Shown piece after piece: positions 35,796-45,096 of a stretch of 64,000 nucleotides of DNA. Both the position numbers and the translations under genes were made by a program. Under the pieces are notes generated by a model. It saw nothing but the letters and a program-made list of their open reading frames with translations. It was not told the origin of the DNA and searched no databases. The stretch spans positions 806,001 to 870,000 of the forward strand of contig NZ_CP038498.1 in NCBI RefSeq assembly GCF_012427845.1, read 5' to 3'. The stretch comes from Pectobacterium punjabense. Lineage in GTDB: Bacteria > Pseudomonadota > Gammaproteobacteria > Enterobacterales > Enterobacteriaceae. How positions within the stretch are numbered: the stretch's first letter is position 1; every line of letters starts with the position of its first letter.

Positions 35796-36482
35796 ATGAA
35801 AACGATTAATAGCAACCACCCTCCGTTTCGTCCTCTGCCCCTGCGTGCAGCGGTGCTGACCGCCGTTTTTCTGCTGGCAGGCTGCGGATGGAATAAACCG
35901 ATTAACGATGTACGTATGCAGCGTTTTGACCAACCTGCTCTGCAACCCATCGCCGTCCAGCCGTCATCGGTGTCCATGCCGTTAGTGGCTGCGCCGAACG
36001 GGCGGGGCTTCCTCCCTGAGTCGTTAAAGCAGCTCAACGTCATGTTGAAGGATCAGGGGCGGTTATCGGCACAGACGATCACGCTGATTCCGCACAGTGC
36101 GAGCGGTGAGCAGATGGCTGGAAGATTAGCGACCGTGCTTAAAAACGCTGGTGCTAATCCACAGAACGTGAAACAGATGCGCCGTTCTACGGCGAGCGGT
36201 CAGAACGGCGATCTGGAAGTGATCTCCGAGGCACTGGTGGTCAAAGCCACCCGTTGTACGATTAATGATCCCAACCAGTTGATGGTGAAGCCCTATGAGG
36301 CGATTGGTTCTCTCGGCTGCGCCACGCAAAACAACCTGGCGATGATGGTCGCCGAGCCACGCGATCTGATTCAGGCGAAAGCGCTGGATGATGCGGATGG
36401 CGTAGCGGCGGTGAATAGCATTGAACGCTATCACAAAGGTGAAGTGAAAGAGCTCATCGACATTAACTTTGAAGAAGATTAA
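35796..36482 (+). CDS. rcpB: Flp pilus lipoprotein RcpB/CpaD
   Basis: 228-residue lipoprotein; signal peptide with lipobox LLAGC (cysteine near residue 29). The rest shows the CpaD/RcpB pattern, including a central helix (SASGEQMAGRLATVLKNAG) and two cysteines (near 150 and 177, in TRCTINDPN and GSLGCATQNNLAMMVAEPRDL). Acts with the secretin at the outer membrane. Follows rcpA by 21 bases. Confidence 0.88.
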   Translation: MKTINSNHPPFRPLPLRAAVLTAVFLLAGCGWNKPINDVRMQRFDQPALQPIAVQPSSVSMPLVAAPNGRGFLPESLKQLNVMLKDQGRLSAQTITLIPHSASGEQMAGRLATVLKNAGANPQNVKQMRRSTASGQNGDLEVISEALVVKATRCTINDPNQLMVKPYEAIGSLGCATQNNLAMMVAEPRDLIQAKALDDADGVAAVNSIERYHKGEVKELIDINFEED

Positions 36483-36496
36483 GGGCGTGACATTCC

Positions 36497-37696
36497 ATGA
36501 GTGAAATTACCCCTAACGATGGTGAAGAACTGGCGCTGCCGCTGGTCGCGTTCGCCAATGACGTGCGCGATGTGGCCGATATTAGCGATCTCTTCACGCG
36601 TCTGAAACAGCCGGATGTTCCGGTGATGCCCGGTGGTATTACCGCTGCTCGTCAGTGGTGCGAACTGAATGTGCCACCACACATTTTACTGGTAGATCTG
36701 GAAGGGGCGCATTGGCCGCTTCCGGCTCTGGAAGAGTTGCTGAGCGTCTGCGGCCCCACCAGCCAAGTGATTGCGACGGGCAAAGAGCAGGATGTTGGCT
36801 TGTACCGCGCCCTGCTTCAGGCGGGCGTGGTGGATTATCTGGTGAAGCCGTTCACGCTGGATCTGCTGGCGGCAACGCTGGCGAAGTGCGAAGGCGAGCA
36901 GTCTGGGCCGGAATATGCCCGTACTGGCAGGACGATTGCTGTCGTCAGCGCCAGCGGCGGAAGCGGCGGAAGTACTGTCGCGATGGGACTGAGCCGTCTG
37001 CTGTCCGGTGAACGTCATTTACCTGTGGCACTGGTGGATTTTGACCGTCGTAACGGTGACCAACTGCTGTTGCAGGGGCAAACCGATGATGCGGGGCTGG
37101 CTGCGGTGTTGGGGACTCAGGAACTGGATACCCGACTGCTTCAGCGCGCGATGTTGCGTGTCGATACGCGTTTGCACCTGCTGGCACAGAAGCCAGAACT
37201 GGGTGAGCTGAGCCCGGTTGACGTAGATAACGTACTGAATCTTGGCGGTGCGCTGTGCCGCATGTTCAATCAGGTTATCTGGGATCTGCCCAGCAGCTAC
37301 CCGGCAGGGGCGCTGGATGTGCTGACCTATGCGGATCTGCGCATTATCGTGACGGAATTGACGCTTCAGGATGCACGCAATGTACGGCGCGTACTGAATG
37401 AGATCGGTGATGAAAGCGAAGGGCAGCGTTTGCTGTTGGTGCATAACCAGAGCCGCTTTGCCACGACTGCACCGCTGAGTCGCGATCAGTTCGAACAGTT
37501 TATTGGCCGGAAGATTGATGTCGTGCTGCCTAATGCCGGTCATGCGCTGGCGCAGAGCCTCGCTCTCGGCGCATTAAATTTCGCCGCAGCGCCTGCTTTC
37601 CAGCAGGGATTACGCCAACTGGTCGATTTAGCCTGCGGTGTACGCGCCAGACAGGCGGAAAAACGCTGGTTCTCGCGTTGGTTAAAGCGAGCCTGA
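36497..37696 (+). CDS. tadZ: Tad localisation ATPase-like protein TadZ/CpaE
   Basis: 399 residues. The N-terminal half (about 15-130) is a receiver-like domain without the full acidic pocket (VVDYLVKPFT near residue 113); the C-terminal half is a MinD/ParA-type domain with a deviant Walker A region (SASGGSGGSTVAMGLS near residue 150). TadZ recruits the pilus machine to a cell pole. The normal lysine of Walker A is not seen. Confidence 0.88.
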   Translation: MSEITPNDGEELALPLVAFANDVRDVADISDLFTRLKQPDVPVMPGGITAARQWCELNVPPHILLVDLEGAHWPLPALEELLSVCGPTSQVIATGKEQDVGLYRALLQAGVVDYLVKPFTLDLLAATLAKCEGEQSGPEYARTGRTIAVVSASGGSGGSTVAMGLSRLLSGERHLPVALVDFDRRNGDQLLLQGQTDDAGLAAVLGTQELDTRLLQRAMLRVDTRLHLLAQKPELGELSPVDVDNVLNLGGALCRMFNQVIWDLPSSYPAGALDVLTYADLRIIVTELTLQDARNVRRVLNEIGDESEGQRLLLVHNQSRFATTAPLSRDQFEQFIGRKIDVVLPNAGHALAQSLALGALNFAAAPAFQQGLRQLVDLACGVRARQAEKRWFSRWLKRA

Positions 37697-37774
37697 TGAT
37701 GTTCAGCGGTCGGCGTTTCTCAAAGGGTTAACCGACTATTTTAGGGTTACGGACTGTTTTTTGGGTTAAGGATT

Positions 37775-39181
37775 ATGTTGATTCGCAAGAATAACCTGCA
37801 AAAAAGTGAAGCAGGAAAAAGCACGCCTCAGCCTGCGCCTGCTGCCAATGTGGCAGAACTGAAAACGCGTCCTGCTGCGGAGAACCGCACGCAACCTGCG
37901 GCAAATACGTCTTCAGGATCGGCTACGCCAGCAGCCCGCCAGACGGACAACCGGACGAGTCAGCGCCGTATTATCCGTGCACAGCTTTACGATCAGATCG
38001 ACGCGGGTAAAGCGGCGATGATGGGGCGTGACAAGCTGCTGGTACAGATCGAAACGGTCATTCGCCGTATCTGTGATGAGCAGCGCTTGCAGCTTTCTCG
38101 ACAGGAAGAGGAAGCCATCGCCACCGAAATGTTGGATGAGATGACGGGGATCGGGCCGATCCAGCCGTTGCTGGCGGATGATACGGTCAACGATATTCTG
38201 GTTAACGGTGCAGGTCAGGTATTTGTCGAACGTTTTGGCAAGCTGGAGCTGTCGCCGATTACCTTCATCGATGAAGAACATGTTTTTAATACCGCGCAGC
38301 GTATTGCAGCGGCGGTCGGGCGGCGTATCGATGAAGCTAGCCCAATGGTGGATGCGCGTCTGCCTGACGGTAGCCGCGTTAACGTCATTACCTATCCGCT
38401 GGCGATCGACGGCACCACGATCTCAATCCGTAAGTTCATGCGCCGCAACCTGTCGCTGGAAATGCTGGCGGAGCGCCGCTGTATGTCCTATGCGATGGCG
38501 GATGTGCTGAACAAAGCCATGCAGGCGCGCGTTAACGTGATCGTTTCTGGCGGTACGGGGGCGGGTAAAACCACTTTGCTGAACGCGCTGTCGCAGAAAA
38601 TCGGCAGTACCGATCGCATCATCACCATTGAAGATGCCGCCGAACTGCAATTGCAACAAGAACATGTCGTGAGACTGGAAACCCGCCCTGTCAGCGCCGA
38701 AGGTACAGGCCGCATCGATCAGCGCGATCTGATGCGTAACGCACTGCGTATGCGCCCTGATCGTATTATTTTGGGTGAGGTGCGCGGTGGCGAAAGTTTC
38801 GACATGTTGCAGGCGATGAACACCGGCCATGACGGTTCGCTATGTACGGTGCACGCCAATACCTCGCGTGATGCGATACAGCGTCTGGAAAACATGGTGA
38901 TGATGGCGAACATGCAACTGCCGCTGATGGCGATCCGTCGGCAGATCGCCAGCGCCGTTCACCTGATCGTGCAAATCGAACGTATGCGTGACGGCATGCG
39001 CCGTGTCGTGTCCATTACCGAAGTCTGTGGCATGGAGAATGAAGTGATCCAACTTCAGGATCTGTTCAGCTTCAATATCCAGGGGATGGATGGACAGGGT
39101 CTGTTGACGGGTGAATATGTGCAGCACATACAGCGCCCGCAGTTCTACAGCGATAAAGCGCATTTGTTTGATGCGCAGTGA
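37775..39181 (+). CDS. tadA: pilus assembly/secretion ATPase TadA (CpaF)
   Basis: 468-residue GSPII/E-type hexameric ATPase that powers Flp extension and retraction. After a Pro/Ala-rich N-terminus (1-65): MTGIGPIQPLLADD, the Walker A VSGGTGAGKTTLLNALS near residue 258, the Asp box ITIEDAAELQL, and RMRPDRIILGEVRGGE as Walker B, then the His box TGHDGSLCTVHANT. Confidence 0.95.
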   Translation: MLIRKNNLQKSEAGKSTPQPAPAANVAELKTRPAAENRTQPAANTSSGSATPAARQTDNRTSQRRIIRAQLYDQIDAGKAAMMGRDKLLVQIETVIRRICDEQRLQLSRQEEEAIATEMLDEMTGIGPIQPLLADDTVNDILVNGAGQVFVERFGKLELSPITFIDEEHVFNTAQRIAAAVGRRIDEASPMVDARLPDGSRVNVITYPLAIDGTTISIRKFMRRNLSLEMLAERRCMSYAMADVLNKAMQARVNVIVSGGTGAGKTTLLNALSQKIGSTDRIITIEDAAELQLQQEHVVRLETRPVSAEGTGRIDQRDLMRNALRMRPDRIILGEVRGGESFDMLQAMNTGHDGSLCTVHANTSRDAIQRLENMVMMANMQLPLMAIRRQIASAVHLIVQIERMRDGMRRVVSITEVCGMENEVIQLQDLFSFNIQGMDGQGLLTGEYVQHIQRPQFYSDKAHLFDAQ

Positions 39182-39199
39182 TGGGCTGAGGAGACGCTG

Positions 39200-40180
39200 A
39201 TGAGTGATTTACGCCTGAATCTGATTACGCTGCTGGTGTTTTGCAGCGTGCTGATGCTGCTTTTGGCGGTCAACGCCTGGAGAAAATCACGTCAGCAACG
39301 CATGCAGCGTGAACAACGCTGGCAACAGGTTTTGAACGAGGTGAGTCCATCGGTAGCCGCCGTGGCGTCTGATTCAATCCTGCGTGACGAGATTAAAACG
39401 CCGCTGATGGGAATTCCTGTTATCGGGCGCTGGTTAGCGATCCTCTGGGCGCAGATGGCGTTTATTGGCTGGAAAAAGAACCTGCTTCAGCGTTCCCTCG
39501 CGCTGGCGGCAGCCAGCCTGATACTCGGTATGATCCTGGGGCAACGTACTCTGCTGCCGCTTACGATGGGGTTGATATTTACACTGCTGTTGTTTGTCAG
39601 TATCGGCATGCTGATGTTTCGATCGACGTTGCAAAAGCACCTGAAAGCGTTACGTGAGAGCCTGCCTGAAGCGATTGATGCGATTACGCGTAGCTGCCGT
39701 GCGGGTGTGCCTGTCGCGAATACTTTCTCGATTGTCGCTGAGCACCTGACCGGGCCGCTGGCGAATGAATTTAAGACGATCGATCACTGGCTGCGGCTCG
39801 GCATCCCACTGCGTCAGGTGATTCAGGCCTCGGCCACGCGAGTGCCGATGTCCGAATACCGTTTCTTCGTGGTGATTCTGATCATCAATCAGGAAGCGGG
39901 TGGACGACTAGGTGAAACGCTTGAGCGTTTGTCCGCTACGCTGCGTGACCGGCGGGAACTGCAACTTAAAGTGCAATCGAAAACCTCTGAGGCACGTGCA
40001 TCGGCCAAGATTGTCGCCGCATTGTTTCCCGGCTGTTTGGCCTATCTGTACATGAAATCGCCGGAGGATTTCAGCTTTTTGTTCTCCGATCCGGTGGGGA
40101 CAACGGTACTGATTTACGCCTTATGCAGCGTTTCGATCGGCATGCTGGTGACACACGTTATGGTTAAACGGATAGGGTAA
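39200..40180 (+). CDS. tadB: inner-membrane platform protein TadB
   Basis: 326-residue GspF-type platform protein with helices near 10, 95-145 and at the C-terminus. T2SF domain pattern: LRESLPEAIDAITRSCRAGVPV near residue 150 and NQEAGGRLGETLERLS near residue 233. Works with TadC to guide pilin assembly by TadA. Confidence 0.92.
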   Translation: MSDLRLNLITLLVFCSVLMLLLAVNAWRKSRQQRMQREQRWQQVLNEVSPSVAAVASDSILRDEIKTPLMGIPVIGRWLAILWAQMAFIGWKKNLLQRSLALAAASLILGMILGQRTLLPLTMGLIFTLLLFVSIGMLMFRSTLQKHLKALRESLPEAIDAITRSCRAGVPVANTFSIVAEHLTGPLANEFKTIDHWLRLGIPLRQVIQASATRVPMSEYRFFVVILIINQEAGGRLGETLERLSATLRDRRELQLKVQSKTSEARASAKIVAALFPGCLAYLYMKSPEDFSFLFSDPVGTTVLIYALCSVSIGMLVTHVMVKRIG

Positions 40181-40194
40181 AGGGTGAGCCACTC

Positions 40195-41154
40195 ATGACT
40201 GTTTTTGACGATCCTTTACTGCTGCTGGCGCTCGTGCTGATGGTGGCTGGAATCTATCTGGCCCGTACGCATCATAAAACACAGCAATACAAGCAGCTGG
40301 AAATTCGCATGCGCGGGCATCTGCCCACGGCCTCTATAGAGGCGACCTCTCAGGAAAACATCCTGAGAGGTCAGGGAACAACCCTTTCCCCCCTGCTGGA
40401 AAAGCTGTTGCAGCCCCTTGCCACACAGGGGGAGCGTCTGTCGGGAGCGGAACGCGATCGTCGCAATCTGCGCCGCCTGCTGGATCTGGCAGGCCTCCGC
40501 CGTAACGAAGCGGTGGGCTGGCTGGTCATGGGGAAATTTGCCGCCGGCGCGCTGCTCGCGATCGCTCTGGTGTGGGGATGGCTGCCACCTGCTGACCGTG
40601 CTGGCCTGACGGGAGTCGCTGCGGGACTCATTGGCTTCTTTGTCGGCTCTATGGTGCCGGAGTGGTGGCTGAAGTGGCGTGCAGCAAGTCGAGGTGAAAA
40701 GCTGGCGCGTGCGGTGCCGGATGCACTGGATCTGATGGTGGTCTGTGCCGAAGCCGGTTTGCCTATCGGGCGTGTATTGCAGGTGGTGTCGAAGGAGTTG
40801 GGGCTATCGTCACCGGAAATGGCGGATGAACTGCACTACACCGCTGCCGAACTACAGATCCTGTCGGATCGCACGCTGGCGATGAAACATCTGGCAGAGC
40901 GTACCAAAGTCAGCGAGATCGAAAGCATGGTCGCAACACTGATTCAGGCGGAGCGCTACGGTACGCCGCTGTCTCAGGCGCTGCGTACGATTGCGGATGA
41001 AAGTCGCAAGACGTTGATTTTAGGGTTGGAAGAGAAGGCGGGCAAGTTGCCTGCGCAGTTGAGCGTGCCGTTGATGGCGCTGATCCTGCCACCGATTATC
41101 GCCATCATGGCATCACCTGCACTGGTGCGGGTGGTCCGCCTGCTGGCGCAGTAG
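40195..41154 (+). CDS. tadC: inner-membrane platform protein TadC
   Basis: 319 residues, second T2SF platform protein. Conserved ALDLMVVCAEAGLPIGRVL near residue 180 and IQAERYGTPLSQALRTIADE near residue 247, then two C-terminal helices. Starts 15 bases after tadB. At 40335-40378 a small hairpin lies inside the coding sequence. Confidence 0.92.
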   Translation: MTVFDDPLLLLALVLMVAGIYLARTHHKTQQYKQLEIRMRGHLPTASIEATSQENILRGQGTTLSPLLEKLLQPLATQGERLSGAERDRRNLRRLLDLAGLRRNEAVGWLVMGKFAAGALLAIALVWGWLPPADRAGLTGVAAGLIGFFVGSMVPEWWLKWRAASRGEKLARAVPDALDLMVVCAEAGLPIGRVLQVVSKELGLSSPEMADELHYTAAELQILSDRTLAMKHLAERTKVSEIESMVATLIQAERYGTPLSQALRTIADESRKTLILGLEEKAGKLPAQLSVPLMALILPPIIAIMASPALVRVVRLLAQ

Positions 41155-41240
41155 CGTTTTTTTAAAATATTGATTTTAAAAGTATTGATTTTAAAACATC
41201 GATTCCCGATATGCGCTGGGAGTCGCAAGGGTGACAACCG

Positions 41241-42107
41241 ATGGAGTTATCGAAGATGGTCGATCTGGTAGCAAAACTCAAGCGCGGTGCGCCCATGCTG
41301 GCACTGCTGATCGTCAGTACCGTGCTGGTGGGATGCGGCAGCTCAATGGCGATTAAGGGCAGTAAGGATGAAGGCCTGCGTCTGGCACGCCTACTGCGCG
41401 ATCAAGGGCGTGTTGAAGCGGCGACGGAAGTGTATGCGCGCCTCGATAGCCGTGATGCGCTGAAAGGGGCTGAGATGCTGGAGTATGCCAGTGTGGCTGC
41501 TTTAGCGCGTTCGCCGCAGCAAACGCTGGAATTATATGGACGAGCACGTCAGGCGCTGGGCGGTGATACCAGTAAAATGACGAAGGAAGAAGCGCTGGCG
41601 GTGTGTCTGGGAATGGGACGTGCACAGCTTGCGCTGGGACGTAATGCGATGGCGCAAACTGACTTTACCTGTGCGCTGAAAGCGCAGCCGAACGACGCAG
41701 GCGCACTCAATGGCATGGGTGTGGTGATGGATGCATCGGGCAAACATGCAGAGGCGCGTCAGCTGTTTGAAAAAGCGCTACAGGTGAATCCGGCAGATAT
41801 CGCGGCGCTCAACAATCTGGCGCTCTCATGGCTGGCAAGTGGCAATGCGGACAAAGCGATTTCCCTGCTGCGTTCGGTCGATGGCAGTAACGCAACGGGC
41901 AAGTTGAATCTGGCGCTAGCCTACCTTGCTGGTGGCAGAAACGATGAGGCACGTGCGGCGTTGACAACCATTGCCCAGCCGCAGCGTATTGATGGACTGA
42001 TCGATGAGTTGAATCAGCGTTTACAGCAGATGCAGCAGGATAAATCTCGTGGCGAAGCGCTGCTGTTATCCAGTCGTCAACGCCTGCAATTGAGTTCGCC
42101 TGAGTAA
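41241..42107 (+). CDS. tadD: TPR lipoprotein TadD
   Basis: 288 residues with lipobox VLVGC (cysteine near residue 32) and at least three tetratricopeptide repeats (MLEYASVAALARSPQQ, the NAMAQTDFTCALKAQPNDAGALNGMG pattern near 135-165, and AEARQLFEKALQVNPADIAALNNLA). TadD is an outer-membrane pilotin-like factor. Its stop overlaps the tadE start by one base. The gap before it contains an AT-rich direct repeat (about 15 bases, two copies). Confidence 0.9.
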   Translation: MELSKMVDLVAKLKRGAPMLALLIVSTVLVGCGSSMAIKGSKDEGLRLARLLRDQGRVEAATEVYARLDSRDALKGAEMLEYASVAALARSPQQTLELYGRARQALGGDTSKMTKEEALAVCLGMGRAQLALGRNAMAQTDFTCALKAQPNDAGALNGMGVVMDASGKHAEARQLFEKALQVNPADIAALNNLALSWLASGNADKAISLLRSVDGSNATGKLNLALAYLAGGRNDEARAALTTIAQPQRIDGLIDELNQRLQQMQQDKSRGEALLLSSRQRLQLSSPE

Positions 42108-42667
42108 TGGCGTGGTTTCACCGTCGTTCCTCCACGCGTGATGCAGGCAGAGTGCAAGGAATCGTGCCGCGTCAGGATCGCAACTGGCGTAGCACATGCG
42201 GCGTAATCGCGACTGAAGTGGCGTTTCTGGTGCCCGTCGTGCTGGTTGGCGTGATGATGCTGTTTGAACTGGCACGTATCGGGCTCGTGATCGCCATCGG
42301 CAGCGCCGCGCTGGATAAAGCGGTACAGACTTTTCGTCTTGATAACCTTGTATCGGACAGTGCGGAACAGATGGGAACCCGACTGAAGGCGCGCATGATT
42401 GAGGCCGGTTATGGCTACCTCAAGGAAGACGATTTAACCGTTAGCGTGTTGCACTTCGACAATCTGACTCAGCTTGGCGGGTTAACAAACGGAAATAGCA
42501 GTCAGGTCGATCCCGATAGCGAGGCAACCACGACGTTGCCCGTGTGGTCCGTGACGGTGCAGATCAAAAAGGCGTTTATTACGCCGTTGCCGGAGGTGTT
42601 AACGCTGGGTGACACTTTCCGCTACCAGTACAAACATGTGTTCGGGACGGAACTGCGTAATGACTGA
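42107..42667 (+). CDS. tadE: pseudopilin-like TadE
   Basis: 186 residues with a basic N-terminus (about 1-40) and a pilin-like hydrophobic segment containing EVAFLVPVVLVGVMMLFELARIGL, the TadE signature with its Glu. The cleavage-type region precedes EVAFL. Minor pseudopilin of the Flp system, processed by TadV. Overlaps tadF by eight bases. Confidence 0.88.
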   Translation: MAWFHRRSSTRDAGRVQGIVPRQDRNWRSTCGVIATEVAFLVPVVLVGVMMLFELARIGLVIAIGSAALDKAVQTFRLDNLVSDSAEQMGTRLKARMIEAGYGYLKEDDLTVSVLHFDNLTQLGGLTNGNSSQVDPDSEATTTLPVWSVTVQIKKAFITPLPEVLTLGDTFRYQYKHVFGTELRND

Positions 42668-43298
42668 TCGCTTATTGAAACCCCGTCATGTGTTGCATAT
42701 CAGCCGCTTCCTGAGCAGGCTCCGCGGCTTCTGGCATTCTTGCCGTGCTTCTACTGCGGTAGAAACGGCGCTGGCGTTTCCGATCGTGCTGGCGATAGGT
42801 TCGCTGTGTGCGGATATTTACACCGTTGGGTTGGAGCGTACGCGAATGGAACAGCGTGCGGGTGCCATTGCATCAATATTAGCGATGCAGCAGGCGCTGG
42901 ATGAGCAAGGGCTACAAGGCTTGCTTGATACGGTGTTGCCAACGGAAGGAACGGGAAATTACCAGTTGTTAATCAGTAACGTGCGCCAGACTGGCGAACT
43001 GTATTGGCAATTAAGTCGAGGGACGGCGGCAGCACTTTGCGCCGAAAGCGAGACGCTGCCCGGTCAAGAATATACGCCTGAACTGCCGGAAAGAGACCGG
43101 GAAGAAGGCAGTAAGAACACCTCTATGATGGTAGTCGAAATCTGCCGTGAGGGGAAAGATGTCGGGTTGTTGGGGGGCTTGTCACTGGGCGGCATGTTGC
43201 ATGCTTCATCCATCAACCGGGTGGCTATTGGCGTGGTGACGCTGGATGAGACACTCAGAAAAGAAGCCGGATTAGAAGAGGATGAGCGGAACCCGTAA
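42660..43298 (+). CDS. tadF: pseudopilin-like TadF
   Basis: 212 residues, with STAVETALAFPIVLAIGSL near residue 38 as the TadE/F-type hydrophobic segment. Start chosen at MTDRLLKPRH because it overlaps tadE in the usual ATG/TGA arrangement; a longer frame from 42609 is less likely. Second minor pseudopilin. Confidence 0.85.
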   Translation: MTDRLLKPRHVLHISRFLSRLRGFWHSCRASTAVETALAFPIVLAIGSLCADIYTVGLERTRMEQRAGAIASILAMQQALDEQGLQGLLDTVLPTEGTGNYQLLISNVRQTGELYWQLSRGTAAALCAESETLPGQEYTPELPERDREEGSKNTSMMVVEICREGKDVGLLGGLSLGGMLHASSINRVAIGVVTLDETLRKEAGLEEDERNP

Positions 43299-43404
43299 TC
43301 CCGAGCCGGAATAATAACGCTATCACTATGAGCAATGTCGTTTTTATTTTCCCGTTTTATGGGCGGGATGAGTACGCGCTGAATCCAGGTACACAGGATA
43401 GAAA

Positions 43405-45039
43405 TTGATGAAAAAAACCTTACAGAACAGAAGAGTAAAAAAAGACGATAGCAGAACCACTCTGTTCTGGCGCGAACGCCTGTCTGCTTTTATTCAGCAG
43501 GAAAAGGGAGCGGGTACCGCATTCTATACGCTAGGGGCGATGGCGCTGTTGGTGACGGCGGCTTTCATTGTGGATACCTCAACGTCAACGGGTGATGCGA
43601 CGCAGATCAAGCGTGCGACGGATGCCGCCGCGCTGGCCGTTGGCCATCAGGCCACCATCAATGGCGAAGAATACAGTCAGGAAGACATCAATACGCTGGC
43701 GTATGAATACGTCAAAAGCAATCTGGGAATGAATAAGGCCCTGAGTGAAAAACTGGTGGCGGGCGACGTGTCCGTCACTGAAGGGCGCAATAGCGCTACG
43801 CGTAAAACCTATACCGTGACCGTGGCTTTTGAAACCAAGCCCAGCCTGTTGAGTTTGGGGTCTAGGGCTCAGGAAGTGTACTCGACCTCGGAAGTCATCA
43901 ATCGCCCGACGGAAGTCGCCCTGGTTATGCCAGTGACGGGGGATATGAGTGATGCTGATATTCGCGCGTTGAAAAGTGTCAGTCGCTCGTTTGTCGAGCG
44001 TCTGCTCAGTAGTGGAGATACTAAGCGCGACAACCTGTGGCTGTCGCTGGTGCCGTACAGCCAATCGGTCAATGTGTACGATGCGGAAGATACGAACCGG
44101 ATTCGCCGTTGGTCTACACCGAGTGCACTGAACCCACCGGAGCTGCGTTCATTGTTTGCCAGTGGTGTGGTGAGTAGCCTGGCAGACCGCCGTTTCCCCG
44201 ATCGGCGCGCTAACCTGCTGTGCATGTACCGTGGACTGGGTCGGGAAGAAAACTTCTTCTGGGATGAACCGCCCGTTGGGCAATTTCGTGTGTATTACCG
44301 TCACGATTTGCCGCAAAACGACAGCCCCGGCGCCCCACCGATTAGCTGGCGCGGTCCCAACCCCGATCTTTATCCGTGGGATAACGACTCCAATGCTGTA
44401 GATACCCGCTTTATCGTGGCAGACCGAGGATGCCCGAACGCGGCATTGATGCCGTTGACCAACGAAAAAAGCAAACTGGATCAACGTATCGATCAATTTT
44501 CTGCCCGTTTTAACGTGAACTACGCCATCGGCATGTCGTGGGCAGGGGCGGCGCTGTCGCCAAACATGCGCGGTTCAGACGGCTGGGGCGATTCCAAGCT
44601 GCCGCTGGATTTCAATCTGGACGGCAACGGTGACGGGCAAAAAGTGATTGTGATGATGGCCAACACCATCGGTAACTGGTTTGACACCGACAGCTATAAC
44701 TTCAATCGCAATGAATTTCGTGGCGGTACTGGAACGGATCTTGCCCGCTCCTTTGCCGTACAGCGCTTTCACGATCTGTGCTCCAGCTTCCGCGCAAGCA
44801 ACATCAAATTCTATTTTGTCGGCATTCGCCCCGGCGATCCAGAAGACTTCGGTCGCAACCTGTTCGACAGAGAAGCGACGCCGGGCCTGCTGGTCTGCAC
44901 TGAGGGCGAAAAACGTATGAGCTTTATCGATGGTTCGGGCTTTGGTGCAGAAGGCGTTGAGGATCAATTGATTCGGCGTTTGGATCGTATCGCCGGCCAG
45001 ATCGAAACCGAGGGCGGCTATGTTCGGCTGGTTGAATGA
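43405..45039 (+). CDS. tadG: Tad pilus protein TadG
   Basis: 544 residues; N-terminal TadE-like segment (GTAFYTLGAMALLVTAAFIVD near residue 33) followed by the TadG hallmark IKRATDAAALAVGHQATI near residue 67. The rest is a large periplasmic region, including a von Willebrand A-like stretch (ALVMPVTGDMSDADI). TadG is thought to anchor or start the pilus. It has its own ribosome site, 106 bases after tadF. Confidence 0.88.
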   Translation: MMKKTLQNRRVKKDDSRTTLFWRERLSAFIQQEKGAGTAFYTLGAMALLVTAAFIVDTSTSTGDATQIKRATDAAALAVGHQATINGEEYSQEDINTLAYEYVKSNLGMNKALSEKLVAGDVSVTEGRNSATRKTYTVTVAFETKPSLLSLGSRAQEVYSTSEVINRPTEVALVMPVTGDMSDADIRALKSVSRSFVERLLSSGDTKRDNLWLSLVPYSQSVNVYDAEDTNRIRRWSTPSALNPPELRSLFASGVVSSLADRRFPDRRANLLCMYRGLGREENFFWDEPPVGQFRVYYRHDLPQNDSPGAPPISWRGPNPDLYPWDNDSNAVDTRFIVADRGCPNAALMPLTNEKSKLDQRIDQFSARFNVNYAIGMSWAGAALSPNMRGSDGWGDSKLPLDFNLDGNGDGQKVIVMMANTIGNWFDTDSYNFNRNEFRGGTGTDLARSFAVQRFHDLCSSFRASNIKFYFVGIRPGDPEDFGRNLFDREATPGLLVCTEGEKRMSFIDGSGFGAEGVEDQLIRRLDRIAGQIETEGGYVRLVE

Positions 45040-45096
45040 CCGCTGAAGGTAGCCAGAAATAACGCGATTTGCCCCTTTATTACAGGACATGACACG